Shown here: positions 1-7,238 of the stretch, in pieces
Layout of the letters: each line of letters starts with the position of its first letter
Numbering within the stretch: position 1 is the stretch's first letter
Virus record (IMG/VR): IMGVR_UViG_3300026519_000011
Span: 1-64,000 of that record
Strand: one strand, 5' to 3'
Length of the DNA stretch: 64,000 nucleotides
From: a virus
The notes under the pieces: generated by a model
The model's input: only the letters and a program-made list of their open reading frames with translations
Told to the model about the DNA's origin: nothing
Database searches by the model: none
Made by a program: the position numbers and the translations under genes

Positions 1-1
1 A

Positions 2-295
2 GCGGTAACCAACCTTGGTGTGTCTTCTACGGCAAACTCGGTTACGGTGACCAATAGCGACGGTACAGACGCTACTATCCCTGTAGCTACCGCTACTGAT
101 GCTGGGATATTATCAGCAGCCAATGCGGCCTTGCTTAGCCTGTTGTCAGCAACCACGGCCGTAGACTTGGATGCGCTGGCTACAGATAGCCACAAGGCGG
201 CTACGGCAGCAGGGTCGGCAACCACTAACCCTATCAATGTATCCGCAAACCAAGAACTATCATTTAGTATTTCTCAGCTGTCGCCACTAGGATAA
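2..295 (+). CDS. Tail-fibre-like structural protein, C-terminal fragment
   Basis: The reading frame is open to the left edge, so this is the last ~97 residues of a longer gene; the GTG at 20 is probably internal. The visible sequence (VTVTNSDGTDATIP, then ATATDAGILSAANAALL) matches the short segment common in phage tail-fibre and baseplate proteins, where an ATIP.AT...AGLMSA-type sequence precedes trimeric fibre domains. It is Ala/Thr/Ser-rich with no catalytic motif. The next gene starts 6 bases after its stop, so both are likely co-transcribed fibre components. Product identity is inferred from this motif style and position only. Confidence 0.6.
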   Translation, partial: AVTNLGVSSTANSVTVTNSDGTDATIPVATATDAGILSAANAALLSLLSATTAVDLDALATDSHKAATAAGSATTNPINVSANQELSFSISQLSPLG

Positions 296-301
296 GCCCT
301 C

Positions 302-2023
302 ATGCCTCTAGCCCTTGAAGATGAGTTAGCCGTACAAAAACCTGCCGTAGGTTCTGACGTGGAGAAGGTGACTGCGGGTCAGCTGGCAGATTTGACTCTT
401 GAAGAAGGTCAGAACCGTAAGGTTATCCGTAAAACTGACATAATTAACGGCGACAATCGTCAAATCGTTCTACCAAACTCAGGCAGAAAATACTTTGGTT
501 CTGTAATAAGCGAAACGTCTAAAAGTATAGTATTAACTTTCCCTGACGTTACAACTACTGCAAATAAATTTGCTGATGCAATGTTTCAACTGGGCATTGA
601 AATAAGTAATTATAGAACGCCTATTAATAAGACTACTTCAGTTAAGTTGAAAGTAGTAGGCTGGCTTTCAGGTAGTCTTATATTTAGTAGACCTTCTTTC
701 TACAGTTTAGTGCCTCAAACCCAAATGTACGACGATATACAAGTGCGATTTGGTAGAAGAGCATCTACAGGATTGCCTTGTATATCCATAAGCCTAGTAA
801 ATAAAGAGGCCAGCGTTAAATGGAACTACCCATCAGGAGGGGTAATATCTGTATCAATAGGAAAAGTTGGTGACGATAAAACTGTATTAGAACATGAAGC
901 ATGGAATGATGGATGGAACATAGAAGTAAAAGACGATACAGATATTGTCTTTCAATCAGAACAACCAGCAACCCTAAAGGCACAAGAGGTCAGAACAGAT
1001 GTTCAAATTGCCTTAATAGCTAGAGCAGGACTAGGGACACTAAACCCTAATCCAACCTTTTTTCTAGGAACTGCAGATTATGAAAATTGGTTAAACTTAA
1101 ATCCTGATTATGATGTTGTTGAAGATGTAGTGAACGGTACAGCAGGTTCACTTCACTTTAAAATAAAAACTTACCCACCTACATTAAACAGTGATAATTT
1201 TTATCCTGTGGATTTAACTAAGGATTATCGAGCAGTCATATCTACAAAGTTAAATATGACTGGTCCTGGTGTTGACCCTATAAAAGAGTATAAGTCTTAT
1301 GCCTATGTAGGCGTAACTACATACGATAGTGATAAACAAGTTATACGACCTGAGACCCTAACGAAAGAGCCTAATAGTCAGACATATTTAGCTCAGCCAT
1401 TAAATAACGGTGACACTCAAGTAGTTGTTGAGGATGCTTCTGGATGGTATAGAGATGATGCAGGACATAGACACTCTTTGTTGCTACACCCTAAACAGCC
1501 TGATGGCTCTTATCGTTATACAGGAGTTAATGGTCGTAAATACGACAACTTAGGGTACAGTCGTATCAATATGTACTACGCAACAATACTAAACGGTAAC
1601 ATAACGACAGATTATGTCGATAACGGGGATGGGACATGGACTGTTAAACTGAGAAGTCCTTGGACGTTAGGTTCGTTTGCTGTAGGTGATGCTATTCGTA
1701 ATAGTCTAGGAGGAGGGACATATAACTATTGGATTTCTGCTTTGAGTGTACCTGCAAATCAAGAGGGCTGGTTTGACTATACCTCACCTTGGTTAAATGG
1801 TGCTATTCTTGATCAGTATAATCCAGGTGGAAGGTTCAGAAACGGGACAGCTTTCGTAACGCTTATGATGCTCACCAACTACAAAGTATTTTCAAGAGAT
1901 AAAGGCAGTACAGTGGCTTGGACAGACTTAGGTCATACTACTGATGGGAATGCTGGTACACCGAATATTGAGAGAGAGCAGTGGTACTCTGTAGTTGCAT
2001 TAGATTGGAGACATAAAGTTTAA
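302..2023 (+). CDS. Putative tail fibre or receptor-binding protein
   Basis: A 573-residue protein beginning MPLALEDELAVQKPAVGSD. The first ~40 residues (KVTAGQLADLTLEEGQN) resemble the N-terminal attachment part of phage fibres. The rest is rich in Tyr, Trp, Asn, Gly and beta-prone segments (for example NGDGTWTVKL, GWFDYTSPWLNG), as in carbohydrate-binding or trimeric tip domains, but I recognise no named family. The gene is visibly more A+T-rich than the head and tail genes downstream, a pattern often seen in exchanged receptor-binding genes. It follows the truncated fibre gene and precedes two small unknown genes. The receptor-binding role is inference. Confidence 0.5.
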   Translation: MPLALEDELAVQKPAVGSDVEKVTAGQLADLTLEEGQNRKVIRKTDIINGDNRQIVLPNSGRKYFGSVISETSKSIVLTFPDVTTTANKFADAMFQLGIEISNYRTPINKTTSVKLKVVGWLSGSLIFSRPSFYSLVPQTQMYDDIQVRFGRRASTGLPCISISLVNKEASVKWNYPSGGVISVSIGKVGDDKTVLEHEAWNDGWNIEVKDDTDIVFQSEQPATLKAQEVRTDVQIALIARAGLGTLNPNPTFFLGTADYENWLNLNPDYDVVEDVVNGTAGSLHFKIKTYPPTLNSDNFYPVDLTKDYRAVISTKLNMTGPGVDPIKEYKSYAYVGVTTYDSDKQVIRPETLTKEPNSQTYLAQPLNNGDTQVVVEDASGWYRDDAGHRHSLLLHPKQPDGSYRYTGVNGRKYDNLGYSRINMYYATILNGNITTDYVDNGDGTWTVKLRSPWTLGSFAVGDAIRNSLGGGTYNYWISALSVPANQEGWFDYTSPWLNGAILDQYNPGGRFRNGTAFVTLMMLTNYKVFSRDKGSTVAWTDLGHTTDGNAGTPNIEREQWYSVVALDWRHKV

Positions 2024-2037
2024 AAGGATCAGTAATT

Positions 2038-2424
2038 ATGGCAGTAACAACATTTAGTATAACGGATATTACTCTGAATAGTTTTTTAACAGCTCAATTA
2101 GCAGTGGATAAAGGATGGAACATAGAGATGATGGGGGAAGCCTTAGAGGGGACAGGTGAGATGGCAGGTCTACCTCGTGATTGGACTGAGGCAGAAATAT
2201 TCGCGCATAAACAAGAATTTGTAAAGTGCAAGTTTAAGGAGCACATAGAGGGGTTTGCTTCTGAAACAATTATTAGGTCTATGCAGAGTGAGGCATTAGC
2301 TGCCCAAAAGAGAGTAATGGCTGAGCTAGATATAAAACGAGAAGAGCTAGAGAGGGCGCTTGTGGTTGTTAAGGATACAGTCACAGATAACATTAAGAAT
2401 AGCTTTGACGTACAAACTAAATAA
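2038..2424 (+). CDS. Hypothetical protein, possible fibre assembly partner
   Basis: A 128-residue protein not recognised as a known family. The N-terminal half contains two Trp-bearing segments (KGWNIEMMGEALEG, PRDWTEAEIF). The C-terminal third (QKRVMAELDIKREELERALVVVKDTV) has heptad-like spacing and is probably coiled coil. It lies 14 bases after the putative fibre gene, with an aaaggat Shine-Dalgarno-like stretch before the ATG. Small coiled-coil proteins immediately after fibre genes are often fibre chaperones, which is a guess here. Confidence 0.5.
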   Translation: MAVTTFSITDITLNSFLTAQLAVDKGWNIEMMGEALEGTGEMAGLPRDWTEAEIFAHKQEFVKCKFKEHIEGFASETIIRSMQSEALAAQKRVMAELDIKREELERALVVVKDTVTDNIKNSFDVQTK

Positions 2425-2435
2425 AGGTCCGCCAT

Positions 2436-2642
2436 ATGAATGATAGAGTATTACAAGTAAACACCATGACGGAGGCACAAGAAATAACACTTGTTGCGTT
2501 CAAGGAAAATGGCGATACCGTACTAAAGATAGGTGCCTCTAATTTAGCTGATCCGGCATCGGATGACGTGGAATTAGTTAAACAGTTAGGGGGGTACGTC
2601 CCTGTTAAGCTACTAATAGAACTAATAAAAGGATTGAAATAG
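2436..2642 (+). CDS. Small hypothetical protein
   Basis: A 68-residue acidic protein of unknown function starting MNDRVLQVNTM. An aaagg ribosome-binding sequence lies about 8 bases before the ATG, and the gene starts 11 bases after the preceding stop, so it belongs to the same transcript. No membrane segment or motif is visible; the C-terminus (VPVKLLIELIKGLK) is likely an amphipathic helix. Confidence 0.5.
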   Translation: MNDRVLQVNTMTEAQEITLVAFKENGDTVLKIGASNLADPASDDVELVKQLGGYVPVKLLIELIKGLK

Positions 2643-2645
2643 CCT

Positions 2646-3485
2646 GTGCTACTACTCAAGACCAATGCCCAGCTAAAAGGGAAAGACCTCCGCAGTACTA
2701 CCTATGCAATCAATGGCATAGGAAAGACACGCGAAGGGGTTATGAACGATTTTTGTAGAGTCGTTGGCAACTGCGTAAGAGTAGAAGACACCGTGTTCTA
2801 TGATGCGGCCAACACCAAGGGAGCACACTTCGACGGAATACAGCCTATTCCAAAATATAATCTGGATAGGCTGGGGAGCAGTGCCAGAATATATAATGCG
2901 CAATATGCCCTAGCAGGTATAAAAGGGCTGCATGTTGAGGGTAACTTCTTCGTCTCTAAGAGGGGTGACATGCAAGGGTTGCTGGCTACCGATGGAGTGT
3001 TTGAACATATAGAAGTTAACAGCAACTACTTCTTGCTACGCTCCGACCACTACATCACGTTCAATGGATTACTGTCAGGCACATTCAAAGGTAATTACTT
3101 AATGACGTCCTTTGGGAGTAGAGACAAATTCAAGGTGGATTGGTCAGATAAAAAAGTCCCCTTACGCTTAGGTAACGCCAGAGTAGGTGGCGCACCTAGA
3201 GCACCCGGTAAGAAGAAATATAATAATCTTTGGATACTTAGTTTCAAAGGGAAAGGGTATCAGGAAGTACAGGTAGATAGGACCCACGACTTGTACGACA
3301 CCCGAGGTGAGAAGGACTACACAACAAATTCTGGAGTTAGTCATGAATACCTCAAAGACTTTGACCTTGAAGGATTCCGAGGAGAGTTAGCTAATCGAGC
3401 AATAGCTAACACACTACCGCTGAAGACGAACCCCTTGTGTGTTGAGTACCAAAAAATAGCCAGAGAGTTCGGCACAACAGCATAA
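2646..3485 (+). CDS. Putative parallel beta-helix protein
   Basis: A 279-residue protein starting with GTG 3 bases after the previous stop, with an aaagga stretch upstream. Residues ~20-160 show repeated short strands with Asn turns (GLHVEGNFF, HIEVNSNYF, GTFKGNYL), the spacing typical of right-handed parallel beta-helix (pectate-lyase-like) folds of tailspikes and polysaccharide-degrading enzymes. The C-terminal part is basic and lacks this pattern. It sits between fibre genes and the endolysin, so it may be a depolymerase or a tail-associated protein. No catalytic residues can be assigned. Confidence 0.45.
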   Translation: MLLLKTNAQLKGKDLRSTTYAINGIGKTREGVMNDFCRVVGNCVRVEDTVFYDAANTKGAHFDGIQPIPKYNLDRLGSSARIYNAQYALAGIKGLHVEGNFFVSKRGDMQGLLATDGVFEHIEVNSNYFLLRSDHYITFNGLLSGTFKGNYLMTSFGSRDKFKVDWSDKKVPLRLGNARVGGAPRAPGKKKYNNLWILSFKGKGYQEVQVDRTHDLYDTRGEKDYTTNSGVSHEYLKDFDLEGFRGELANRAIANTLPLKTNPLCVEYQKIAREFGTTA

Positions 3486-3496
3486 CGGTATGAGTC

Positions 3497-3955
3497 ATGG
3501 AATTGTTATCAGAAGAAGAAGTACGGAAAAGAATTAAGAAGTATTTTAAGGTGGGAGAGCTTGTTGGGAGTAGAACCCATAGGGCTTCTGGTGAGAACGC
3601 GTGGTATTACCTTGACTACCGCCTACTGTATACCTTGCTCATTATTCGAGAGAAGCTGGGTAAGCCTATTACAATAAACAAGGGTCGCCAGAAGCAACGC
3701 GGTCTGCGCTCTATAGCTCAGCAAATGGTTAAGAACAAAGTCTACAAGAACAAGCTGTATCTCAGTATGCATCTGTTCGGTAAGGCGGTTGATTTCGATG
3801 TTAAAGGTATGACGGCCAAGCAAGTGAGGGGTTGGATTCGGGCTAACGAGGAATTATTTCCTTTCAAAATACGATTAGAAGGCGGGGTGTCTTGGTGCCA
3901 TGTGGATACGAAGTGGATGGATAAAAACCCAAAAATATATACCTTTACGGTATGA
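3497..3955 (+). CDS. Endolysin, peptidase M15-type (D-Ala-D-Ala carboxypeptidase-like)
   Basis: A 152-residue protein with the zinc-ligand layout of M15 peptidases: S90-M-H92-L-F-G-K-A-V-D99 (family pattern SxHxxGxAxD) and W-C-H135-V-D137 (HxD). These supply the two zinc histidines, zinc aspartate and catalytic acid of enzymes that cut peptidoglycan stem peptides. There is no signal peptide, so export would need a holin; small membrane proteins follow at 5237 and 5532. Its place just before the lipoprotein and spanin genes supports a role as the lysis endolysin rather than a virion protein. Confidence 0.8.
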   Translation: MELLSEEEVRKRIKKYFKVGELVGSRTHRASGENAWYYLDYRLLYTLLIIREKLGKPITINKGRQKQRGLRSIAQQMVKNKVYKNKLYLSMHLFGKAVDFDVKGMTAKQVRGWIRANEELFPFKIRLEGGVSWCHVDTKWMDKNPKIYTFTV

Positions 3956-3962
3956 TGTACGA

Positions 3963-4328
3963 ATGATACTAGCTAGTGCGTTCACTTGTCTCTTCTTAGG
4001 GTGTAAGACCCCTGAAACACCTCTACCAGATAGGCTAGTAGGGCAGTGGGTGGGATCGTACCAAGGATGCAAAGAGCGGTTGCAGTTTAACCAGAACCAT
4101 ACCTGGGTCTCAGTATCTAAGAATGAACATCAGACAGGTACTTGGCGACTAAAAGGCATAGTACTCACTTTTCGAATCAGTAAAGATGACGGAGGAGAGT
4201 CCTGTTTCGGGGAACGGATTGACGAAGCAGGTAAGGAAGTTAAGATCGAGGTGGATGAGCAGGATGATGTACTTATCTTTAGTAATAAATATACATTAAC
4301 TAGAGCCAGAAAGAAGGTTCATCTATGA
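3963..4328 (+). CDS. Predicted phage lipoprotein
   Basis: A 121-residue protein. I chose the ATG at 3963, 7 bases after the endolysin stop, because it gives a short signal peptide ending in a lipobox (SAFTCLFLGC, Cys +1); the longer frame from 3900 would overlap the endolysin and bury the signal. After the Cys, residues ~30-110 (VGQWVGSYQGC, GTWRLKGIVLTF, LIFSNKYTLTR) look like a small beta-barrel or lipocalin-like domain. The lysis-cassette position suggests an envelope role, such as superinfection exclusion or a lysis accessory. Its stop overlaps the next gene by 4 bases. Confidence 0.65.
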   Translation: MILASAFTCLFLGCKTPETPLPDRLVGQWVGSYQGCKERLQFNQNHTWVSVSKNEHQTGTWRLKGIVLTFRISKDDGGESCFGERIDEAGKEVKIEVDEQDDVLIFSNKYTLTRARKKVHL

Positions 4329-4780
4329 TTAAATTTATACTAACGGTAGTCATCGCAGTAATACTATCCGCGTTTATCTATTCGTGGTTAGACGATAGCG
4401 CGGAGATTTTAACCGGAGCGAAGAATGCCACCACGCAGGCGCAGAAACTAAACCAAGAGGCAACTAAAAATGAAACCGAAGTTATTATTGTTAAGCCTCT
4501 GCCTGAGTTCCCTGTGGTTGACGGGGTGCAGCAGTCAGAGGCAGAACGAGATCAACCGGTATCAAAACAAGGCGATAACCTTGAACCAGACTACAATCTC
4601 GAAGATGAACCGCACTATGAAGACTATTATCCTGAATCAGAAGGAGTTATACGAGAATCAGAAGCGTCTTGGCAAGGTGGCACACAACCATGCCCGGTAA
4701 TTATGCCTGCTGAATGTGGGTTATTTCTTTGTGAATGTGATACATTATTAGGGGTCTGGGGAATAGTAGGTGAAGAGTAG
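4325..4780 (+). CDS. Putative inner-membrane spanin (Rz-like)
   Basis: A 151-residue protein with an N-terminal membrane anchor (residues 3-20, FILTVVIAVILSAFIYSW), then a helical segment (AEILTGAKNATTQAQKLNQEATK) and an acidic Pro-rich tail. This type II membrane topology, together with the lipoprotein gene nested in its +1 frame at 4470, is the arrangement of Rz/Rz1 spanin pairs that fuse inner and outer membranes in Gram-negative lysis. The coiled-coil part is shorter than in lambda Rz, so the assignment depends mainly on gene architecture. Confidence 0.6.
   Translation: MIKFILTVVIAVILSAFIYSWLDDSAEILTGAKNATTQAQKLNQEATKNETEVIIVKPLPEFPVVDGVQQSEAERDQPVSKQGDNLEPDYNLEDEPHYEDYYPESEGVIRESEASWQGGTQPCPVIMPAECGLFLCECDTLLGVWGIVGEE
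4470..4700 (+). CDS. Putative outer-membrane spanin lipoprotein (Rz1-like), nested
   Basis: A 76-residue protein entirely inside the 4325-4780 gene in the +1 frame. It opens with a textbook lipoprotein signal, MKPKLLLLSLCLSSLWLTGC, with the lipobox Cys at residue 20, followed by a polar helical periplasmic part (NEINRYQNKAITLNQ...). Nested +1 Rz1 genes are a known lambda-type arrangement. As an outer-membrane lipoprotein it would pair with the inner-membrane spanin during the last step of lysis. The strength of the signal sequence makes this more than a shadow frame. Confidence 0.7.
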   Translation: MKPKLLLLSLCLSSLWLTGCSSQRQNEINRYQNKAITLNQTTISKMNRTMKTIILNQKELYENQKRLGKVAHNHAR

Positions 4781-5240
4781 TGATAACTGGCAGCTTACAG
4801 ATCGCGCGGCAACTCTTATTAGATTGGTTGGGGCCAGCCTTGCTCTTGTGGCTGCTTCTTATGCCGTCAAACCCATCATTTACAACTTTCTCGGCCTGTC
4901 CCGCGTGTCCGAAATCCGCAATGCCAACTTCCGTTATTCCCTTAGTTCCGGCAAGGGTGAATACACCGTGGAGGTCAGGAAGTTTAGACCAGAATGTCCT
5001 ATCATTTCGCTACACCTTGGGGCGAATATTGAAGGAAGACCTTATCACGTCAAGCTATTCACAGAACCCTACCAGCTCAGTGGAGCAGAGGGATGGATCT
5101 ATCTTCGCTTCGATGCAACTCTTGTTGGAGTCTCAGAGGTCAGTACAGGAAGACTATACGGAGTAGAAAACTACAAATGCCCTGAAGGTAAGGTGGTCAT
5201 ACAGTTACCCTTAACATCTACTGTGGAGGTAGTGAAGTGA
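4770..5240 (+). CDS. Membrane-anchored hypothetical protein
   Basis: A 156-residue protein starting at GTG 4770, overlapping the spanin gene by 11 bases. One hydrophobic segment at residues ~17-40 (LIRLVGASLALVAASYAV) is followed by a soluble domain with two Cys (C75 region and NYKCPEG). Not recognised as a family. It shares a stop/start overlap (gtgA) with the next gene, so it belongs to the lysis operon; an antiholin or accessory role is possible but not shown by the sequence. Confidence 0.5.
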   Translation: MKSSDNWQLTDRAATLIRLVGASLALVAASYAVKPIIYNFLGLSRVSEIRNANFRYSLSSGKGEYTVEVRKFRPECPIISLHLGANIEGRPYHVKLFTEPYQLSGAEGWIYLRFDATLVGVSEVSTGRLYGVENYKCPEGKVVIQLPLTSTVEVVK

Positions 5241-5527
5241 TAGAAATAATATTAAAAGCCCCTTGGTGGGCACAAGTGGCTACCGGTATATGGCTGTGGT
5301 CTGCGCTAATTTGGGTATTCATCTTAGCTAAGGCTTACCGTAGAATGTACATAGTAACAGAGCTAATCTTAGCTACCTTCGCGCAGTGGTTGATAGTGAT
5401 TTCCATCCTAGAGCATAGAGGCTTTGCGCATGGGTGGATTACCCACATGGTGGATGAGCGGTTCATTATAGGGGTTGGTATATTAGGGTTAGCTAACCTG
5501 TTTATGTATCGTCGGTACCTCAGATAA
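5237..5527 (+). CDS. Small multi-pass membrane protein, holin candidate
   Basis: A 96-residue protein with three hydrophobic segments (roughly residues 10-31, 40-57, 73-90) and a basic C-terminus (YRRYLR). The GTG start overlaps the stop of the previous gene by 4 bases. Size, topology and location beside an endolysin and spanins fit a class I-like holin, which would let the M15 endolysin reach the cell wall. The next gene is a second candidate, so which one is the holin cannot be settled here. Confidence 0.45.
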   Translation: MIEIILKAPWWAQVATGIWLWSALIWVFILAKAYRRMYIVTELILATFAQWLIVISILEHRGFAHGWITHMVDERFIIGVGILGLANLFMYRRYLR

Positions 5528-5531
5528 CGGT

Positions 5532-5921
5532 ATGGAAGCTAAGCAGTTGAATATGGAGGAGGTGCAGAACCTTATCGAGGATGCCGTAGAGCGGGCGGTA
5601 GCCAGAACGCTCAAAGAAAATAAGGCAGTATCTCCCCCAGAGAAAAAAGGCAAATGGATTTATGGTATAGCCTACGCTTTCCTAGGCTTTCTAATAGTTG
5701 ACTGGGTGTTCTTTAACCATTTCACACTAGACGGGTGGACACTTATACCTTCAATAGACCCCGACTATAAATCTATGATTAACGTAATGATGTATTCAGT
5801 CATGGGTTCCTTGCTAACCTTAGCTGGAGTCATCATAAATAACAAAGATAAGAATGAACGGCTTCCAAAGATGTTGGAAGCCGGGTCACCAACCCCGTTA
5901 AAAGGACAGGAATATGACTAA
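5532..5921 (+). CDS. Membrane protein, second holin candidate
   Basis: A 129-residue protein. Residues 1-35 form an amphipathic, charged helix (EEVQNLIEDAVERAVARTLKEN). Two hydrophobic segments follow (GIAYAFLGFLIVDWVFF, ~46-62; MINVMMYSVMGSLLTLAGVII, ~83-103), then a polar tail. This is the layout of many phage holins with a cytoplasmic coiled coil and hairpin transmembrane pair. It overlaps the start of the phospholipase-like gene by 8 bases. Confidence 0.5.
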   Translation: MEAKQLNMEEVQNLIEDAVERAVARTLKENKAVSPPEKKGKWIYGIAYAFLGFLIVDWVFFNHFTLDGWTLIPSIDPDYKSMINVMMYSVMGSLLTLAGVIINNKDKNERLPKMLEAGSPTPLKGQEYD

Positions 5922-6282
5922 TAAAGTGGAAGTAGATTGGGGTTTGTTGGAGTGGCATCCTATAGTAAGAGTAGGTATAGAATCAGGCTATTGTGGTAAT
6001 GGTTGTGGCAATGCTTGGTGGAACAATCTACTGGCTAGATTCTTCATGTGGAGGCATGACGTAGACTTCAGACCTGCGTGCCTACTTCATGATGCAGGTA
6101 TAGATCTACTTGATAAGTCAGAAGATAATAGAGTAGAGAACGACGAAATGTTTCACCGTAACTGCATGGCTTTGGTATGGGATGGCGGGTTCAATGAAGA
6201 CAAGCTGGCATTAGCGGAGAGGTTCTTCTCCATCGTAGCGTTCAATAGTTACAACAATTATTGGAAACATACTAATGAATGA
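5914..6282 (+). CDS. Phospholipase A2-like protein
   Basis: A 122-residue protein with the two hallmarks of secreted-type phospholipase A2: a calcium-loop-like Y26-C-G-N-G-C-G32 and a catalytic-site-like A-C56-L-L-H59-D60, the spacing of the PLA2 CxxHD motif. A further acidic/aromatic pair (N-D-E-M-F, ~76-80) lies where a supporting Asp is expected. If active it would hydrolyse phospholipid sn-2 ester bonds with calcium. It lies in the lysis cassette with overlapping starts on both sides, suggesting a membrane-damaging role. No signal peptide is visible. Activity is inferred from motif match alone. Confidence 0.55.
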   Translation: MTNKVEVDWGLLEWHPIVRVGIESGYCGNGCGNAWWNNLLARFFMWRHDVDFRPACLLHDAGIDLLDKSEDNRVENDEMFHRNCMALVWDGGFNEDKLALAERFFSIVAFNSYNNYWKHTNE

Positions 6283-6394
6283 CCTAAACAGAACGGTAAC
6301 TAAGACAGTGATTAAAGCGGTGGCGCTTGGCATTATCCTGTGGACCGTGGTATTGGTAGCAATTTGGGGGATTTCTAGCCTTGCGAGTGGCTAA
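6275..6394 (+). CDS. Small single-pass membrane protein
   Basis: A 39-residue frame whose ATG overlaps the stop of the phospholipase-like gene by 8 bases. It has a short basic head (MNDLNRTVTKTVIKA) and one long hydrophobic helix (VALGIILWTVVLVAIWGI). The tight overlap follows the pattern of the whole cassette, so it is probably translated. It could be a small holin, antiholin or pinholin-type component; the sequence does not decide. Confidence 0.5.
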   Translation: MNDLNRTVTKTVIKAVALGIILWTVVLVAIWGISSLASG

Positions 6395-6401
6395 TCAAAA
6401 G

Positions 6402-6431
6402 TTGCAAGTACGCCTATTGTTCGTGTATATT
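6402..6431 (+). promoter_or_regulatory. Candidate sigma-70 promoter for the HU-like gene
   Basis: TTGCAA at 6402-6407 and TATATT at 6426-6431 are separated by 18 bases and lie 30 bases before the HU-like start. This is the first clear gap between genes after the lysis cassette. Matches to consensus are 4/6 and 5/6; no mapped start exists. Confidence 0.4.
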
Positions 6432-6460
6432 CCTTACCTACTGTAATCAAGGGGCGTAAC

Positions 6461-6727
6461 ATGCAATATAAACAAGTGATAAGCAAGGTGGCTGACACCA
6501 CCGGTCTAACTCAAAAAGAGGTTAAACTAGTGGTAACAGCTTTAGTAGGTGTAACTACTGAGGAACTCGCAAAAGGTGGCACAGTGTGGCTACCCCAGCT
6601 AGGTACGTTGAAGGTGCGTGAAAATCGTCGCACCTCCTTCGTACTAAAAGGTAAAAGTTATCCAGTTAAGCATAAGAGAATAGCGGCCTTCAGCCCAGCG
6701 GCCACTCTTTTAGAAGCCTTAGTCTAA
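6461..6727 (+). CDS. HU/IHF-family DNA-binding protein
   Basis: An 88-residue basic protein aligning along its full length with HU/IHF: N-terminal helices (YKQVISKVADTTGLTQKEVKLVVTALVGVTTEELAKG), the strand pair V-W-L-P-Q-L-G-T-L-K-V (family GxxxLPGFGTF region), a beta-arm (RENRRTSFVLKGKSYPVK) and the closing F-S-P-A-A-T-L-L-E-A-L. HU-like proteins bend DNA; in phages they can assist packaging, replication or transcription. It lies directly before the terminase genes, so a role at the packaging site is plausible. The beta-arm Arg-Asn-Pro tip is not obvious. Confidence 0.85.
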   Translation: MQYKQVISKVADTTGLTQKEVKLVVTALVGVTTEELAKGGTVWLPQLGTLKVRENRRTSFVLKGKSYPVKHKRIAAFSPAATLLEALV

Positions 6728-6732
6728 TACCC

Positions 6733-6751
6733 GTTCATCACCATGACGAAC
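6733..6751. repeat. Dispersed palindrome, copy 1
   Basis: GTTCATCA-CCA-TGACGAAC. Contains the annotated ATG of the small terminase candidate. Confidence 0.9.
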
Positions 6752-7237
6752 CGAACATCCTCTCTAGTAACTAGAACGGCAGACCCTGTGTCACCTGATG
6801 GTATACGTCTATCCCAGCATGTAGAAATGCTGATAAGAAGTGTAGACTATGTATCGGAAGCTGATCGGGAGAAGCTGTTAAAGGTGCTGGGCGCTGAGAC
6901 TTTACAGGATGGTGTTAATTATGAGATGGCCGAGGACCAGCTAGAGCACATCTCAGTATCTGAAGAGGTCCAGGCCACTGCCACTCTATTGAAATTCCTT
7001 CGTAAGAATATCAATAGGCAGACAGATACCGTGGATATAGACACCATCAAAGCCATCCAATCCATTAACACCGCACTGAATACTGTAGGTAAGATGTTGC
7101 CGCTATTGAATAGTGCCAGCAGGGTTATCCGTCTTGAGAACGCACTCATACAGTTCGGCAAGTCGCTACCAGAGGAGCAACGTGGGGAGTACATGGACAA
7201 TATGAGAAGTGCCTTAACAGATAACATCGAGAGCTAG
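6743..7237 (+). CDS. Putative terminase small subunit
   Basis: A 164-residue, mostly helical protein ending one base before the large terminase start. Position and size fit a small subunit that recognises the packaging site, but I see no clear helix-turn-helix match. The annotated ATG (6743) lies inside a copy of the dispersed palindrome (6733-6751), and there is no recognisable ribosome-binding site upstream; an internal ATG at 6827 is possible. If the palindrome binds protein, it could couple regulation to this gene. Function is inferred from gene order. Confidence 0.5.
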   Translation: MTNRTSSLVTRTADPVSPDGIRLSQHVEMLIRSVDYVSEADREKLLKVLGAETLQDGVNYEMAEDQLEHISVSEEVQATATLLKFLRKNINRQTDTVDIDTIKAIQSINTALNTVGKMLPLLNSASRVIRLENALIQFGKSLPEEQRGEYMDNMRSALTDNIES

Positions 7238-7238
7238 A

